Assembly (NCBI GenBank): GCA_036023115.1
Contig: JAYKKT010000056.1
Span: 434,001-498,000 of the forward strand
Direction of reading: 5' to 3'
DNA length: 64,000 bases
From: Brasenia schreberi
Taxonomy: Eukaryota > Streptophyta > Magnoliopsida > Nymphaeales > Cabombaceae
Shown: positions 36,684-48,300 of the stretch, one piece after another
Layout of the letters: the number at the start of each line of letters is the position of its first letter
Numbering within the stretch: position 1 is the stretch's first letter
Notes under the pieces: model-generated
Seen by the model: the letters and a program-made list of their open reading frames with translations, nothing else
The model's database searches: none
What the model was told of the DNA's origin: nothing
Program-made: the position numbers and the translations under genes

Positions 36684-37200
36684 CTACTTAATATTGTTCA
36701 GCTTTTCCTCGTTAATATCTACTTCATGAATATATATAACATAGCCAAGGAAATCTACAGTCTTAGCAAAAATTGCACCTTTTGAGGTTGCCATATAACT
36801 TTCCTTGGTGTAATACTTCAAACGCTTTTTGGAGGTACCCAAACATGCTCCTTGACTCCTACTGCATACAAGAATATCATTAAAGTAGACAACAAGTGAA
36901 TATGCTAAGATTATAGATAACTTAAAAGGCATCACCATTTGCTTGTACAACCAAAAATCTCTTAAACATGGTCTTCCATTTTCCTTCCTTTATAAAAGTC
37001 TAATGTAGCTACTCTTTAAATCAATTTTAGAGAAAACAACTAAGTCATGTAACTCACTTAGCATATCTTCAAGTCATAGGGTAGTATCTATACTTGACAA
37101 TAATCTTGTTGATTACTCAACTTTCTATGCAAACAAGCATTCATCCACTGCATTTAGTATAAAAAAGGTTGGTATTATGGACGTACTCATATATACCTTT
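36684..37200 (-). pseudogene. Gypsy reverse transcriptase fragment
   Basis: 36,684-36,950 on the minus strand reads MVMPFKLSI, VVYFNDILVCSRS and TVDFLGYVIYIHEVDINEEK. The active-site box, normally VYLDDIL, reads VYFNDIL, so the first catalytic Asp has become Asn. Sequence up to about 37,200 continues the fingers region in other frames. Confidence 0.85.
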
Positions 37201-38229
37201 ACATAGGTAAAGTTCCACCACTTGGTACTGTAGCTCTTTCACCTTCTCATAATTTCTTTAATAAACTATCTATTAGGCAAAGTACAATTAGGAACATGGT
37301 CCATTTGATGCTTGATTCTTATAAGTGGGGGTAAGTCTAAAAGAAGCTCGTGAGAAAACACACCGACAAACGACTCCAAAATCAAATTTAGTTGTGATGG
37401 AGGAACAAATTCATGTTTTAAAAATTCTTTTACAATAAGCACATAGACAATACCATTATTACTTAGTGTATGTTATACCTACCTCTTATTAGCAAACAAC
37501 TTCTCCTTCTTGGTCTTCTCAATCACCTCTTGATCTTTTAACACTTGTTGAGGATTAAAGGGTGCTAATATAACAATTTTCTGTCCTTTCTAAACAAGTA
37601 AATATTTAGTATAGTTTGTCGATCATATTGCCAAGGTCATCCCAATAGCAAATAGCTTGTACTTATGGTTAGTATATCACAAACCAATTCATGTTTGTAC
37701 CTACCAATAGAAATAGAAAAGAGAACTATAACCTGATCTATAACTTCCACATCACTATTGTTGGTTTGCCATCACAAATGATAAGGGTGAGGATGCTTTC
37801 TTTATATGACTAGATTAATTTTTCCATTAGAGTAGTAGATGCTACATTTATACAATTGCCACCGCCTATGATTACAACTTACCATGTCATGAATGGTGCA
37901 TAAAGTTTGGAGCATATTTTTATATTGTTTGTTATTCATCTTTCCAGGAACATTTAGATTCCTATTTGCTCCAAACATCTTCATCTTCATTTTATTATTT
38001 CATCTAATGCCTCTCAAAAGAGCATCACCTTCCTATTGCTGGTTCAAAAGCTATTTGTTTGTGACAACATATTTGAAGCACTTAACATCTAAGCTTCAAA
38101 GGGTTTGTTGTACATGTCCCACCTTCTTCTTCATCTTCGAAGTAATGGAAGTTGTTTTGCATGGAATACCCTTCTCCTCATTCTTTCTTGGAGCCTTAGA
38201 ATTGGGACAAGGTTGAGTTAGTTGTCCTA

Positions 38230-38400
38230 CTTGTTTTGATTACTCTATTTGTATTGCCTTCAAACTTCTCATGAATAACTTAATTACATCATCTAGGTAG
38301 ATATAGGGTTGTACCATATGAAAGATTTCTCTATTCAAGTCACCAAGAAATCTATCAATGGTCTTAAGTTTGTGCAACACCTCATCATTAGTGTCTCAAA
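38230..38400 (-). pseudogene. Gypsy gag fragment
   Basis: The minus strand reads IDRFLGDLNREIFHMVQPYI followed by YLDDVIKLFM. This is the retrotransposon gag block 'FL-GLN-EI---V----Y--LD-----A'. Stops and frame changes lie on both sides. Confidence 0.65.
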
Positions 38401-39046
38401 CTCCTTTATCAAAGAACATCACTCCTTGTTACTATATTTGTGATTTTATATACAACTCTTGCTTGTAACATTTTGGGAAGAAAGATTTGTGTGATTCGCT
38501 TTGCTGTCTTTCTACTACTAATTAATTATCCTCCACATTTCTTGGAGACTTCACACTTTCTTACTGAAGGTTAGCATAATCGGTGAGTTTAAGTTTATTT
38601 TTTTCACTGGATTAATCCTATCATTGAAATATTTTCTGTACATGCTACTCCCACTCTAAATATGTTTTAGGAGAGCTAGTACCATGGAATGATGGAATTT
38701 TCATCTTAATGCTGTCATAATTCCTTGACTATATATGTAACCAGGTGGTTTCTTTAGATAATTTTTTGGGCTTAGACTATCATTATCATTACCTTCCTCC
38801 CATCTAACTCCTTATAGTAGTGGTGGGTTGAGTTGGTGTTAATTCATTTTCTAAGCTCTCTACCACATGAAAGATATGTGCTAACTATTTTTGAAGCTCC
38901 TCATTTTGGCATTCAAGTCCTACAAGTCAATCTTGACCTAATCTTATTCCTCACGGAGAGATTCGAGTATCATCATCTCTAAAAATGATTTTAGTTAGTT
39001 AACATATATCTTCAGAACTGCTAAACTTAAAGTTCATATACCAATA

Positions 39047-39330
39047 TGATGCACAAGTTTGCTAACTCTCACAATAAAGGATAATAATACTTAGTTAACA
39101 AGAACACAAAAGTAAATATAAGACCGTGGATGTGATTGCTAAGAGTACTCTTCCACAACTAAAGCCACAAAGGTGGAATGCCTTACCAATGCTGTAAGGC
39201 TAAGATGATATGCTTTTGAACTTGCCATCATCAATAAGCCAGATAAAATTAAAATACTGAAAAACTCAGCAAAACATCTATTGCTCAATATCTCAATATG
39301 AAGATTAATCTTATATATAGTGTATATAGG
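39047..39330 (-). repeat. Gypsy 5' LTR remnant with primer site
   Basis: Starts TGATGCACAAG on the plus strand and is collinear with 33,724-34,020. Just to its left, 39,033-39,045 reads on the minus strand as TTGGTATATGAAC, a degraded tRNA-Met-type primer site. The far end is not defined. Confidence 0.55.
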
Positions 39331-39339
39331 TGGTAAACA

Positions 39340-40640
39340 ATTTAAAAAAATAAAATAGACAAGTAAATAAAATGAAAATATATAGTTTTCTATTCTATCA
39401 TGATAAGTATGGCTTGCCACACTAGGTAGTCAGGTGATTGATTTCTTTGCAAGTAAAGGCTTCCAAAATCCAAACTTTCTAATAATAACTCTATAAATCA
39501 TACCAAATATTTACCAAATTTGTATTAAATCCAGATAAGACTCATCTAGCTATGGCAACTATGTATGTGAACAAAGTTACAATATTCAAAGAAGTCTCCA
39601 AGATTTAGCATACCATTTTTTGCCATTTCATAAAATTTCTGTAATATGGCACATCAAAAGCATAATGCATTTCAATGTTTTTCTTCTCTTCTCATCCAGC
39701 TTTGCCTAAGAAGTGAGGACACACACACATCCACAGACATGAACGTATCCAAAAGCTACTTCATCAAGATTCTTGGTAGATTTTGCTTTTTTAGTACTAA
39801 CATGTATATACACGCATATATGCAAACAAAAAAATCATGCATATTGTGTACATACTCACACAAGTACATAAAAGGTCTCATAACCACCTTCAAAAGAAAA
39901 CGAACACCTACCCCATATGTGAGAAGTGCATAAGAAAAGAATTCATGGCATAATGTGACAATCATACCAAATATTTAAATGTAGCACTAGAGTAAATTTT
40001 CTTATATTTAAGACTCCTATTTGCCGTTACTTGTCGAATGCCTGCAAAATCAAATGGATCATGTTAATCAATGCATAAGTCATGTCACTCTAAGAGTGCC
40101 TTGGACAAATGGAACAATTCATAATTTTTAACTATTAATTGATTTATGGGATACATAGTCTAGTCAAATGCACTAGAGATCACAAACACGTGTTTCCATG
40201 CACTTTTTCAAAAAGACTACGCACATATATATGTTCAATATACCCAAACAGCATTCTCAACTACTTTTCTTGAATTACATATACGCAAGGAGTCATAGAT
40301 TTTTACAACCTTATAAAATATGTTCTACCGTGCATAATAAAAAACTAAAAAATGATTTTAAGGTTTATGCGCATACGAATTATATGTGTAATTACATTCC
40401 CTAAGAATGAACTTGTGATATATTTTAAGAATTATGTGTGTAATTACATTCCTTGAAAATGAAAATGTTATGGACAAAGATAGATGTGTTACATAAACTA
40501 AAGATGTAGGATAGTGAAACAAAACTTTATCTTGAATTAGATATTGCCTGAAGAGGATATTTTCTAAAGGAAGACAATCCAGTCATAAACTGAGCCATCC
40601 ACACTTTCGTAAGTGCGGCGGTTGACCTGAAAACTTCTAA
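39340..40640. other. No recognisable gene
   Basis: AT-rich sequence with several 60-95 codon open frames on both strands, none with a recognisable domain. There are local CACACA/ATACAC/GTATATAC motifs. Confidence 0.4.
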
Positions 40641-40649
40641 AAACTACTT

Positions 40650-41310
40650 ATTTTATTGACTAATGAGTATGGAAGTTGAGGATTTTGTTCCGTGAGAGAG
40701 ATGGTAGAAGAATAAAACTTAGATATTAATGGAGTTGCCTCAAGGCCAGAAGTTACACTTTATAATAAGTGGATATACAAGATAAAGGAGGCAAATGACG
40801 GAAAGAGATATAATAACAAACTTATGGTGAAAGGCTTTGAGCAAAGAGAAAGCATTGACTATATTGAGATCTTTTCTCCTATAGTGAAGATAACTACCAT
40901 GATATTGGCATTCCACATAATTGTTGAAGATTTACATATGAAGAGTCATTTTTCATGGTGCACTAGTGAAGACGCGTGCATGTTCCGTTCCAACCAAAAG
41001 GTTTTATGGTTTCAAGAAAAGATCACCTCGTACGCAAGCTTGGTAAGAGTTTGTATGAATTGAAAAATGCCCCAATCAAATGGTAAAAGAAATTTGATGG
41101 GTTCATAAGTAGTACGGGATTTACTAAATGTTTTGTTTTCGTGCTTGTTGGTATGTCAAGTTTTTTAATCATTGATATATTATATTACTCTTGTGCATGA
41201 ATGATATGCTTCTAGCATGTTCAAGTATAGAGGAAATTAAGAAGTTGAAGATGCAGTTGTCAAGTGCGTTTGATATAAAAGACTTGGAGCTACAAATCAA
41301 TTTTTATAAA
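40650..41310 (+). pseudogene. Copia reverse transcriptase fragment
   Basis: Across several frames the plus strand reads YNKWIYKIKEANDGKRYNNK, then LMVKGFEQRESIDYIEIFSP, then CMNDMLLACSSIEEIKKLK and FDIKDLE. These are the RT start, the 'KGF-Q--GIDY-E-FSP' block and the post-active-site block. The YVDD box reads CMND. It is 3'-truncated before RNase H. Confidence 0.85.
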
Positions 41311-41461
41311 AGAGATTGCTGTAGATATGGAGCTTGATTTACTCTTCCGTACTAGACACCAATCCCTACTTTTTCATTGGTCAAGCTCGGTGGTGAACAC
41401 GTTGCGGGGGACGAGGGGAGAAGGGCAGCGCACACCATGTCATGGTTCGGGATGGAGCCGC

Positions 41462-41800
41462 CGACCCAAATTTTGGACTGTATCAGATCTTATTAGGATA
41501 TCATTGTAATTTTCTTGCTTTTCGGGGATGTCCTAGATGTACAAAGTGGTTGTCTTGTAATTTTGAAATGATCATAATTCCCTCGACCCAACTTGTGGAC
41601 CGTACCTGATCTTATTAGGATATCGTTGTAATTTTCTTGTTTTACAGGGATGTCCTAGATATACAAAGTGGTTTCTATCTTGTAATTTTGAATTGATCAT
41701 AATGAAATGTTTTATTCTGTGGCGGCCATAGAGTAGGCGTCTCTTTGGCCAAACCATGTAAATCTTCGCTGTGTTTGATCTTCCGGTTTTGCGTATCATT
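41462..41800 (+). repeat. LTR-like tail with a ~121-bp tandem duplication
   Basis: Two head-to-tail units (about 41,462-41,582 and 41,583-41,704) share CGACCCAA(A/C)TT, CTTATTAGGATATC(A/G)TTG and GGGGATGTCCTAGAT(G/A)TAC. They are followed by GCGGCCATAGAGTAGGC and GGCCAAACCATGTAAATCTTC, which resembles the transcript-end region of plant copia LTRs. It may be the LTR of the RT fragment just upstream. Confidence 0.5.
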
Positions 41801-42182
41801 TCTCAATAGGTTCACCTCAAAGCATGTACATGTGCGTGGGCCTGTTGGTCTGCGTGCTTTGTTTATGTGTGTGTAAGGGTACCATCGCTACCAAACCTTT
41901 AGAAAACAATGGTGGGGATCATTCAAAAAGGTGCAATCAATTTGCTCGTGCTCGGTTTCTGCTATCTTTCCACCACCACACTTTCATTATTGCTTTGCTA
42001 CCAACTTTGCCACAAAAATACTCTCAATACTAAGTCCCACTCTTATATTTATCTTTATTTTCCATCTATATTTTATTTTCTACAGATTAGGAACACATCA
42101 TTTTATTGTATATACATTTCATAAAGCTAAAACGAATGGCACAACTACTCGGCAGATGCCACTACCAACTAAATTTGATGGT

Positions 42183-42203
42183 TCTCTCTCTCTCTCTCTC
42201 TCC
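42183..42203. repeat. (TC)n microsatellite
   Basis: About ten TC dinucleotides. Confidence 0.9.
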
Positions 42204-42713
42204 ATAATGACGTGTCTTCATCCATAGAAGGCTAGTAAACAATAGCTTTGAAGAACAAATATACTTTTGGTTGTGATCGTAAGCCATGTGCTTGGGGAAA
42301 CCTTTTGCTTAAACTAAAGTTAGAAAGTTTATAACAAAGCAACTCCAATCATGCGGTTGTGGCCCATATGGAAGTTGTAACAATTGAATTATTGAAGATA
42401 GCCTTGTAGAATGACATTTCCTGTACATTGAATATCATCACCATTTACAGGACCCATTTTGCATAAAAATTTAGAATAGAGTATTAATTAGAACATCTCC
42501 AGCCACCAATGATCAGGGAAACCCAAAAATGAAAGCCATTGTCACCATTTGATGCATTGTTGTCACAGGTTGAATTTAAGAACCAACCCTAGTAGAAAAC
42601 AACACTCTGTTTTTTCCAAGTTACTAATTTTTTATTCTTCAAATCAAACCCTAGATCCATACGAGTGGATTTAAGTGAATAGACAGAATTGGAGAGATTT
42701 TCACAATTGAACA

Positions 42714-43016
42714 ATATATATACACACATGCACATATATACATATACATATATATACACATATACATGTATATATATATATATATATATATTTGGTAGAT
42801 GCTAGAGGTGGTTGTACATGTTCCCTATAACAATAACCGTCGGATCTGATTTTAGTTGTGTATTAGATACTTTTTTTAGATGCGATGGTTGCTTTTAGAG
42901 TTAGCATGTGCTACCTCTTCTACCATTCTCTCCCCCCAGCCCTCTTTATATATATATATATATGTATCTATCTATCTATATATGTATGTATGTATATATA
43001 TATGTATATATATATG

Positions 43017-43059
<43 letters not shown>

Positions 43060-43075
43060 ATATATATATATTACG
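42714..43075. repeat. Cluster of AT/GTAT/ACAT microsatellites
   Basis: Two dense tracts (42,714-42,792 and 42,945-43,075) of ATATAC, (AT)n and GTATGTAT runs. They create open frames of Tyr-Ile-Cys repeats that are artefacts. The tracts lie about 1 kb upstream of the host gene. Confidence 0.9.
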
Positions 43076-43562
43076 GATCATAATTGATTGTTTTGAAACA
43101 GTTCTTCTTATAAAATCAACCGTTTTAGGCACATCTGTGCAATCACATTACTCAAAAAGATTAGCACCTTTAGCGACAGCAGGTTTAGCCAATATTTTCC
43201 TGTCATTAAAAAATAATATGTACTTAAAACTTGTCGAAAAAAGTACTGTAACTTTTTTTTTTTATGTAGAATTAAAATGTGTTATCCCTAGGTGGTGATG
43301 GCTTTCAAAAACCAGCTTTATTATTAGTATCTAAAGCTGAAGTATTAACTCAATACCAATTCCACCAATACCATATCCAAAATAATGAATAATAGATGTA
43401 GGTCTCACTCTCACCATCCATGCATACCCCTTACCTTTTCCTTTTGAATTTTATTTGTTTTTATCTTTTTCGGATTCAGAACAACTCACCTTAGTCTAAC
43501 CACATCTGACGCAATGTAGCCTTTTTTAGTCAAAATGGGGTGCAAAAAGAAAGCAACAGCAC

Positions 43563-43570
43563 CTATATAA
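43563..43570 (+). promoter_or_regulatory. Candidate TATA box of the host gene
   Basis: CTATATAA in the context AGCACCTATATAATTTCC, about 510 bp upstream of the start codon at 44,081. It would give a leader of nearly 0.5 kb. A donor-like CTGTAAGTC at about 43,779 and an acceptor-like TATATATAG at 44,049 would allow a 5' untranslated intron. The splice prediction is inference only. Confidence 0.35.
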
Positions 43571-44080
43571 TTTCCATGATTAACCGAAGGCATTTTAAGT
43601 TGGCAGCATCCTTAGAAAGCAGAGCGCCAAGGAAGGAGCGAAAGATATATTCCCTCAACGGCGAGCAAAAGCTGCTCTCTGAATTAGTACTTCATATCTG
43701 TTGAAGCAAATTTCTGGAGATCTGCACCATCTCTTCACCACCATTAAATGCACGGCTGATCGTAGCCTATCGAGATACTGTAAGTCTTAGAATTGCTGTG
43801 TTCTCATGTGCAATTCTCTCCTGGTAAGGCGTAGAAACATTGATTTCCAAATGCTCGAATTAGTGTTGGTCCTGTATTAGGCTTTACCCCGTCAAAACTT
43901 TGAATTCCAAAGTAAATTTGAGAACAAGAGCAATTGCTTGACACAAAGATGAAGAAGTCTGACCGATAGTGAGAGATAATAAGTATAAAACACATGAATG
44001 GCACATTCTTATTAAAACCATAAGCCTAGAATCATCTTCATATATATAGGCTTTTTATATCATTTTGAGGAGGAGGAGGA

Positions 44081-45037
44081 ATGACTACGTTGCAGGATAG
44101 AAATAAATGGCTCAGCAGAAGCCAAAGAAGGCCTATTGCTGCCGCCGCCGCAGCAGACCTCATGGTTTGCTTTCCCACAAGAAAACCCATCATGAGATTA
44201 ATGCCCAAACCCATCAGCAGCCCCAATCGAGCCACTGACGGCATTATGAAGCACGACCGCGCCCAAAGGCCCATGTTCAAGACCAAGATCAAGCCGGCGT
44301 CCAGCAGTGGCAGTAGCAGTAGCAACAAAGAGGCCGAGTTAGCTGAGCCCGCCTCCCCTAAGGTGACCTGTGCTGGTCAAGTCCGGGTCGGGCCGAGGAG
44401 CCGAGCTTCCAAGAGCTGGCAGTCAGTCATGCAAGAGATAGAGTGGCTGCATACCAGCAAAAAAAGGAGCCTAAAGATGGGTTTTAAGAAGGAGGTCATG
44501 CATTTTTTGGCTGCTCTTCGCAGCCTAAGGCTTGATTTCCGTTGCTTCGGCGCCGTTCCCATGGTCTCTTCCTCTTCTTCTTCTTCTTCATCATGTTCTG
44601 ATGATGACGATAGTGAAGAAGTTGATGACAAAGAATCTGTTGATGATCAGATAGGCGATCCTCGTGTTGCTTTCTCACGTTGGTCGACGATAATGAAAGG
44701 AAACACTAGCACCAATCCATTATTCTTCGAAGAACCAAAGAACAAAAGCAAAAGCCAAAACGAAGAAGATAAAAGAGAAGAGGATAATGATCTTCCTGCT
44801 GTTCCTCCTAAGAACGCACTTTTGCTCATGAGGTGTAGATCTGCACCAGGATGGTTGAAGCGCAACGAAGATGAAGAGGAACAAGAGAAAACAAAGGGAG
44901 CTAAAGAGGAGAATGCAAGCTTTGTTCTGACTAGATATGCACCAGATTTTTTCAAGATCTCCACTGACATTGCGAAGGAAACATGGGTTAGCAAGTCAGA
45001 TTACAATCTCCACAGGAGTCGCACTGTGAGAAGATGA
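44081..45037 (+). CDS. Plant protein related to syringolide-induced protein 14-1-1
   Basis: An intact, intronless 318-codon gene with plant-like, less AT-rich codon use than its surroundings. The predicted protein is basic at the N-terminus with an Ala run (20-25). Recognisable family blocks are PKVTCAGQVRVGPRS (93-107), WQSVMQEIEWLH (113-124), LRSLRLDFRCFGAVP (146-160), PPKNALLLMRCRSAPGW (242-258) and the tail YAPDFFKISTDIAKETWV (286-303). A Ser run with acidic residues lies at 163-190 and a Glu/Lys-rich stretch at 263-277. There is no signal peptide or membrane segment, so it is probably an intracellular, partly disordered protein. Soybean relatives are named for induction by the elicitor syringolide. 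The biochemical role is unknown to me. The start is chosen as the first ATG in frame, after AGGAGGAGGA. Neighbours are transposons only. Confidence 0.85.
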   Translation: MTTLQDRNKWLSRSQRRPIAAAAAADLMVCFPTRKPIMRLMPKPISSPNRATDGIMKHDRAQRPMFKTKIKPASSSGSSSSNKEAELAEPASPKVTCAGQVRVGPRSRASKSWQSVMQEIEWLHTSKKRSLKMGFKKEVMHFLAALRSLRLDFRCFGAVPMVSSSSSSSSSCSDDDDSEEVDDKESVDDQIGDPRVAFSRWSTIMKGNTSTNPLFFEEPKNKSKSQNEEDKREEDNDLPAVPPKNALLLMRCRSAPGWLKRNEDEEEQEKTKGAKEENASFVLTRYAPDFFKISTDIAKETWVSKSDYNLHRSRTVRR

Positions 45038-45514
45038 CTTGCCTTTTCTGCTTTCAGTGCCGGGCCTACATTTTTCAGGTCGTTGGCTCCACCGGTAATT
45101 TGAAAAACCAAAGAGAGCTACACACTACGATTCTATTCGTCTCCTAAAACTCGCCTCATCCTAAACCAGCTGCTGCTTTTTAATGTTTTCACTTTTTCCT
45201 TTGCTTCGTAATTGTTATCTGTATGTTTTGAGTGATTTTCTCTTTGTTCGGTTAAGGGAATGATAGTGCATAGAAACCCTGATGTACTATGATTTACTGC
45301 GGAGTTGTGTCAGTTTTTTGGCTTCTGTATATGCTCTTTGTGCTCAGGAGGAGGGTTGGTGCCTCGAAAAATAATGTGGCTTTACAGCTTTAGATCCAGA
45401 AAAAGCTGCCACAGTGTTGGACTTTTATGTTGCCATCATGTGTATCTTTGTCTATTTGCTATAGTTTGTCTAGTGGGGCATCATTGATCACCATCTAGCT
45501 GTTTGTTCATGTAT

Positions 45515-45545
<31 letters not shown>

Positions 45546-45560
45546 AACGCGACGTTGCCC
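45038..45560 (+). other. 3' flank of the host gene
   Basis: Probable 3' untranslated region, T-rich, with no open frame of note. No canonical AATAAA lies close to the stop; an AAATAATG at about 45,369 could serve. It ends in a (CT)n run at about 45,519-45,545. Confidence 0.4.
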
Positions 45561-45980
45561 TAGATAAGGATGGGAACTAAATAGATACAGCTCGGCTTCA
45601 ACCAAAGAATGAAGAAGAATATGAGTTACTAATTTACTATTTTTAAATCAAAAGCGAGCAAATTTCACCAGCAAATGTGTTCCTTTTGTCAAAGTTTCGT
45701 TAAACATTATTAAAATAATGTGATATTCGGGCTACGTTGTTATTTATGACTTATGAGTACGTATACAAAGACCACGGAACTCCGTAGAGATCTAGGGAAA
45801 TGCCCCTTCAGTACATGAGTTATTACATTCTATCCTTGTTTGAAGCCAATAGCCTGTATAAGTCTTGTAAAATTTTTATTGTATGTTGACCTTTTACCAA
45901 TGATATAAAACTTTTATTGTATATATATCCTTGTTACAACCAATCCTGTGCATGCCATCAGTTCCTGTTTTCTTAGAGCC

Positions 45981-46168
45981 TAGAACTGTAATTGAGTCGG
46001 ACCGGAGTTGGTTCTAGAACCAGCGGTTTGGAACCACGTGTTCCAGTTTAAGGCCGGTAGGTGGAACCGAAACCAAACTGAGTGATCCACTGTTCGGGGT
46101 TTGGTTTTCCTGTTTCTGTTACACCTGGCTCTTTGCCCGGTTCGATTTTGCCAAACCGGCCATGTCTA
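45981..46168. mobile_element. hAT-like miniature element
   Basis: Starts TAGAACTGTAATTGAGTCGG and ends AACCGGCCATGTCTA. The interior is dense in GGTTCTAGAACC, GGAACC and CCGGTAGG motifs in both orientations. Its right end (CATGTCTA) matches that of 33,017-33,391. No matching 8-bp duplication was seen. Confidence 0.5.
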
Positions 46169-46179
46169 CCATCTATTAA

Positions 46180-47570
46180 CGTTTCTATATTCATCATCAA
46201 AAAGAAAAAATAGCCTTCCATTTTGCTAAACCAACTATCCCATTAAAGTACTTCAATTATCATTTTGATAGTCGATTTGCTAAATGAAAGACTTCTTTAC
46301 CAAATAAAAAGTAAATAAGTGTCGAGAAAAGGCTCATATGGATAGAAAGTCTCATGTTGGCTAGACCGACATTGATCAAAGTAGGAATTATACTTATTAC
46401 CCAACTTGGTATGATACGTCGATCAGATAAGATAAGTCCCTCCCTTGGACTTTCTCGGTGGTGACCAACTTCGCACTTTCAGTAGTAATTACCTTGTCCC
46501 GTGGTTCCTTGCCAACAGCAAAGAGGAATACCATCAAATAGGGCACTATTAACCACTAACCACACACTCACCGGCCACTCGGGCACTTAAGCGAAAGTAC
46601 TCACTGGTTCTTACTTTACTGAATTCACAAGAGATCCTTGCTAGTAAAATTGAATGACCTAGCGTGTACTAATTTTGTAGTCCCTGGTGCACCAGATCTG
46701 TTTCAAGATTGGTTCAAATGAAGGGGACATTGGGACTATGTGATCACTTGACGCTCAGCAATGCTGTAATCACCAAGGTTTGCAAATAAAATCTGATGAG
46801 ACCTTGAAATTGGCGTAATACTTCTTAAAGGCACGTAAAACAATTTCTTTTAAACTTCACCGCTAGAATAAATTAATTGGGTACACGCGACTGCCAACGA
46901 ATTTCTTGTAGAACACAATGAAGGCGCAAACTCAGTTTGTTATCCACCCTTGCGGACCGACCCCAAGAGCTTCCGCTTCTCTGTTGCTGTCTTCTGAGAT
47001 GGCCTGCCATAATAACATATAGCAGTATGGAATTTCATGAAATATGGGTGCAGGTTCTCCTCCCATGTACAGTTTTCTGTAGCAAAGCTGGAACATATAT
47101 CTAAACCTTTCTTAGCAGCCATTAGCGAAACCAATCTTCCGAATCGTCAGTTCTAGGCTGAATTGCTTGGCCTTCTATGAATCTTCCTTACCAACTCTGA
47201 CAATACCCATTCCACAACAATGATTATACTGATCACAGAAGCAGCAATGTTGGTCTGAATCATGTCTTGCGTAGGTTTGAACCATCTAGTGCAGCTTTCT
47301 TTCCAATATTCGGTCTCTCATTCCTCATTTGTGCTGAGCTGTATGCTTTACAACATATAAGCTTCAAACTCAAATTTGCAGGGCTTTTTTGCAACATACC
47401 TTGTCGTATTGCATTTTTTTTCCGCCCATAAAACCAAATAGTTACAGCTATAATACATTTGCAGTTGGCAATTGTATTAACTCCCCGCAATATACAGATC
47501 ATGACCGGTTCCAAGCCCGATTAAGGAGGAGAGTTTGTGTAAGATAGCCGACGGCTAGAGTAAAACTTTT
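46180..47570. other. Unresolved, slightly GC-richer region
   Basis: Contains two minus-strand open frames (46,940-47,134, 64 codons; 47,260-47,514, 84 codons) and stretches that are less AT-rich than nearby intergenic DNA. I do not recognise any family. They could be remnants of one decayed multi-exon gene or of a transposon. Confidence that either is a real gene is low. Confidence 0.3.
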
Positions 47571-47575
47571 GTTGG

Positions 47576-47668
47576 GTCTCAAGCGATGCAACATTTTGAT
47601 CACGAATGCCTCACATCCCATCTAAACTCAGAAGTTAAACATGCTCGGTGAGAATGTTGGAGCCGGAG
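47576..47668 (+). pseudogene. 5S rRNA-like fragment
   Basis: Follows plant 5S rRNA across its middle: ATCCCATC-(G)AACTC-G-AGTTAA appears here as CATCCCATCTAAACTCAGAAGTTAAACATGCTCGGTGAGAA split by small changes. The box A region (AAGTTAAACATGC, 47,632-47,644) is recognisable, but the box C end (GGGTGACC) is not. The 5' and 3' stem halves are degraded, so it is a pseudogene or part of a 5S-derived SINE. Confidence 0.55.
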
Positions 47669-47689
47669 AGAGATTACCGAAGCTGATGG

Positions 47690-48300
47690 AGTCGAACAAT
47701 TCTTTCATTCTTAATTTAATACGATCTTCACACAGAAAACAAATAACAAACAAGCAAAATATTGCATAGAAAGAATAATAGATATTAACTCAAACTTATC
47801 TTGAAATGGTAGAATTCGGGAAACATAACCGGTGCTTCACAATATATGCTTAATCTTCTCCATGATTCCATATCGCACCACCTCTTATCTCAATAGTCAA
47901 AAAAATGTTTCTAGGACCTATAGACGGTGAAGGAACTTTTTTGAACAATCATCATGTTGCTCATATGTGTAACATCGTCTTTTCAATATTTGTGCATAAA
48001 ACCTTGTGATATATGCACATCGATAAGAACATTCCTCTATATTTCTATTATTTTGAAAATTATCCAACAAGCTCTTACTATTTTCAAAATATTTAAAGTC
48101 TTTATCATTATGCAAATCTTGTGTTTCAATGAAGGTGCCTCGCAACTTGAACCTTTACCTATGTATGTCATGGTTTCAATAAGCTCGAAAAGAATGGTAG
48201 ACCATAAACCAACATTGAACCATTTGATCCATATGTGTTGGGACGCACAACTTACAATAATATTTCAACATCATCGAATATAATTTTAATGTTACACATT
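47690..48300. repeat. Dispersed repeat, copy 1 (pairs with 51,445-52,030)
   Basis: Shares with the later copy, in the same orientation and order: CTTCACA(C)AGAAAAC/CTTCACATAAAAAG, CAAACAAGCAAAA, GAAATGGTAGAA/GAAAATGGTGGAA, CTCTTATCTC, ATCGTCTTTTCAATATTTG and GCACAT(C/A)GATAAG. Direct copies about 3.8 kb apart could be LTRs of a non-coding element, or two independent insertions. Confidence 0.65.

Larger units (their letters stand above)
33724..39330 (-). mobile_element. Chromovirus-like Ty3/gypsy retrotransposon, degenerate
   Basis: The minus strand carries gag (38.2-38.4 kb), RT (36.7-37.2 kb) and RNase H (36.2-36.5 kb) in gypsy order. Similar sequences at 33,724-34,020 and 39,047-39,310 act as LTR remnants. 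A primer-site-like TTGGTATATGAAC lies at 39,033-39,045 (minus strand) just inside the right one. A hAT-like foldback element has entered the left LTR region. All frames are broken. Confidence 0.75.

Noticed and set aside
42880..43298. Open frames of Tyr-Ile-Cys repeats
   Set aside because: They are translations of AT/GTAT microsatellites. There is no domain, and homopolymer-like composition follows the DNA repeat. The 12,975-13,346 frame is the same artefact.
44038..44050. ATATATATAG as the host gene TATA box
   Set aside because: It is only about 35 bp from the start codon, leaving almost no leader. It fits better as an intron acceptor or as simple AT sequence; the motif at 43,563 was preferred.
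44038..44994. Several minus-strand open frames opposite the host gene
   Set aside because: They mirror the plus-strand gene in other frames. Ser/Leu runs mirror its Ser/Asp/Glu-rich codons, and none has family similarity.
46940..47514. Two minus-strand open frames as exons of a host gene
   Set aside because: No recognisable protein family, no convincing splice pairing and no matching third exon. It is noted only as an unresolved region.
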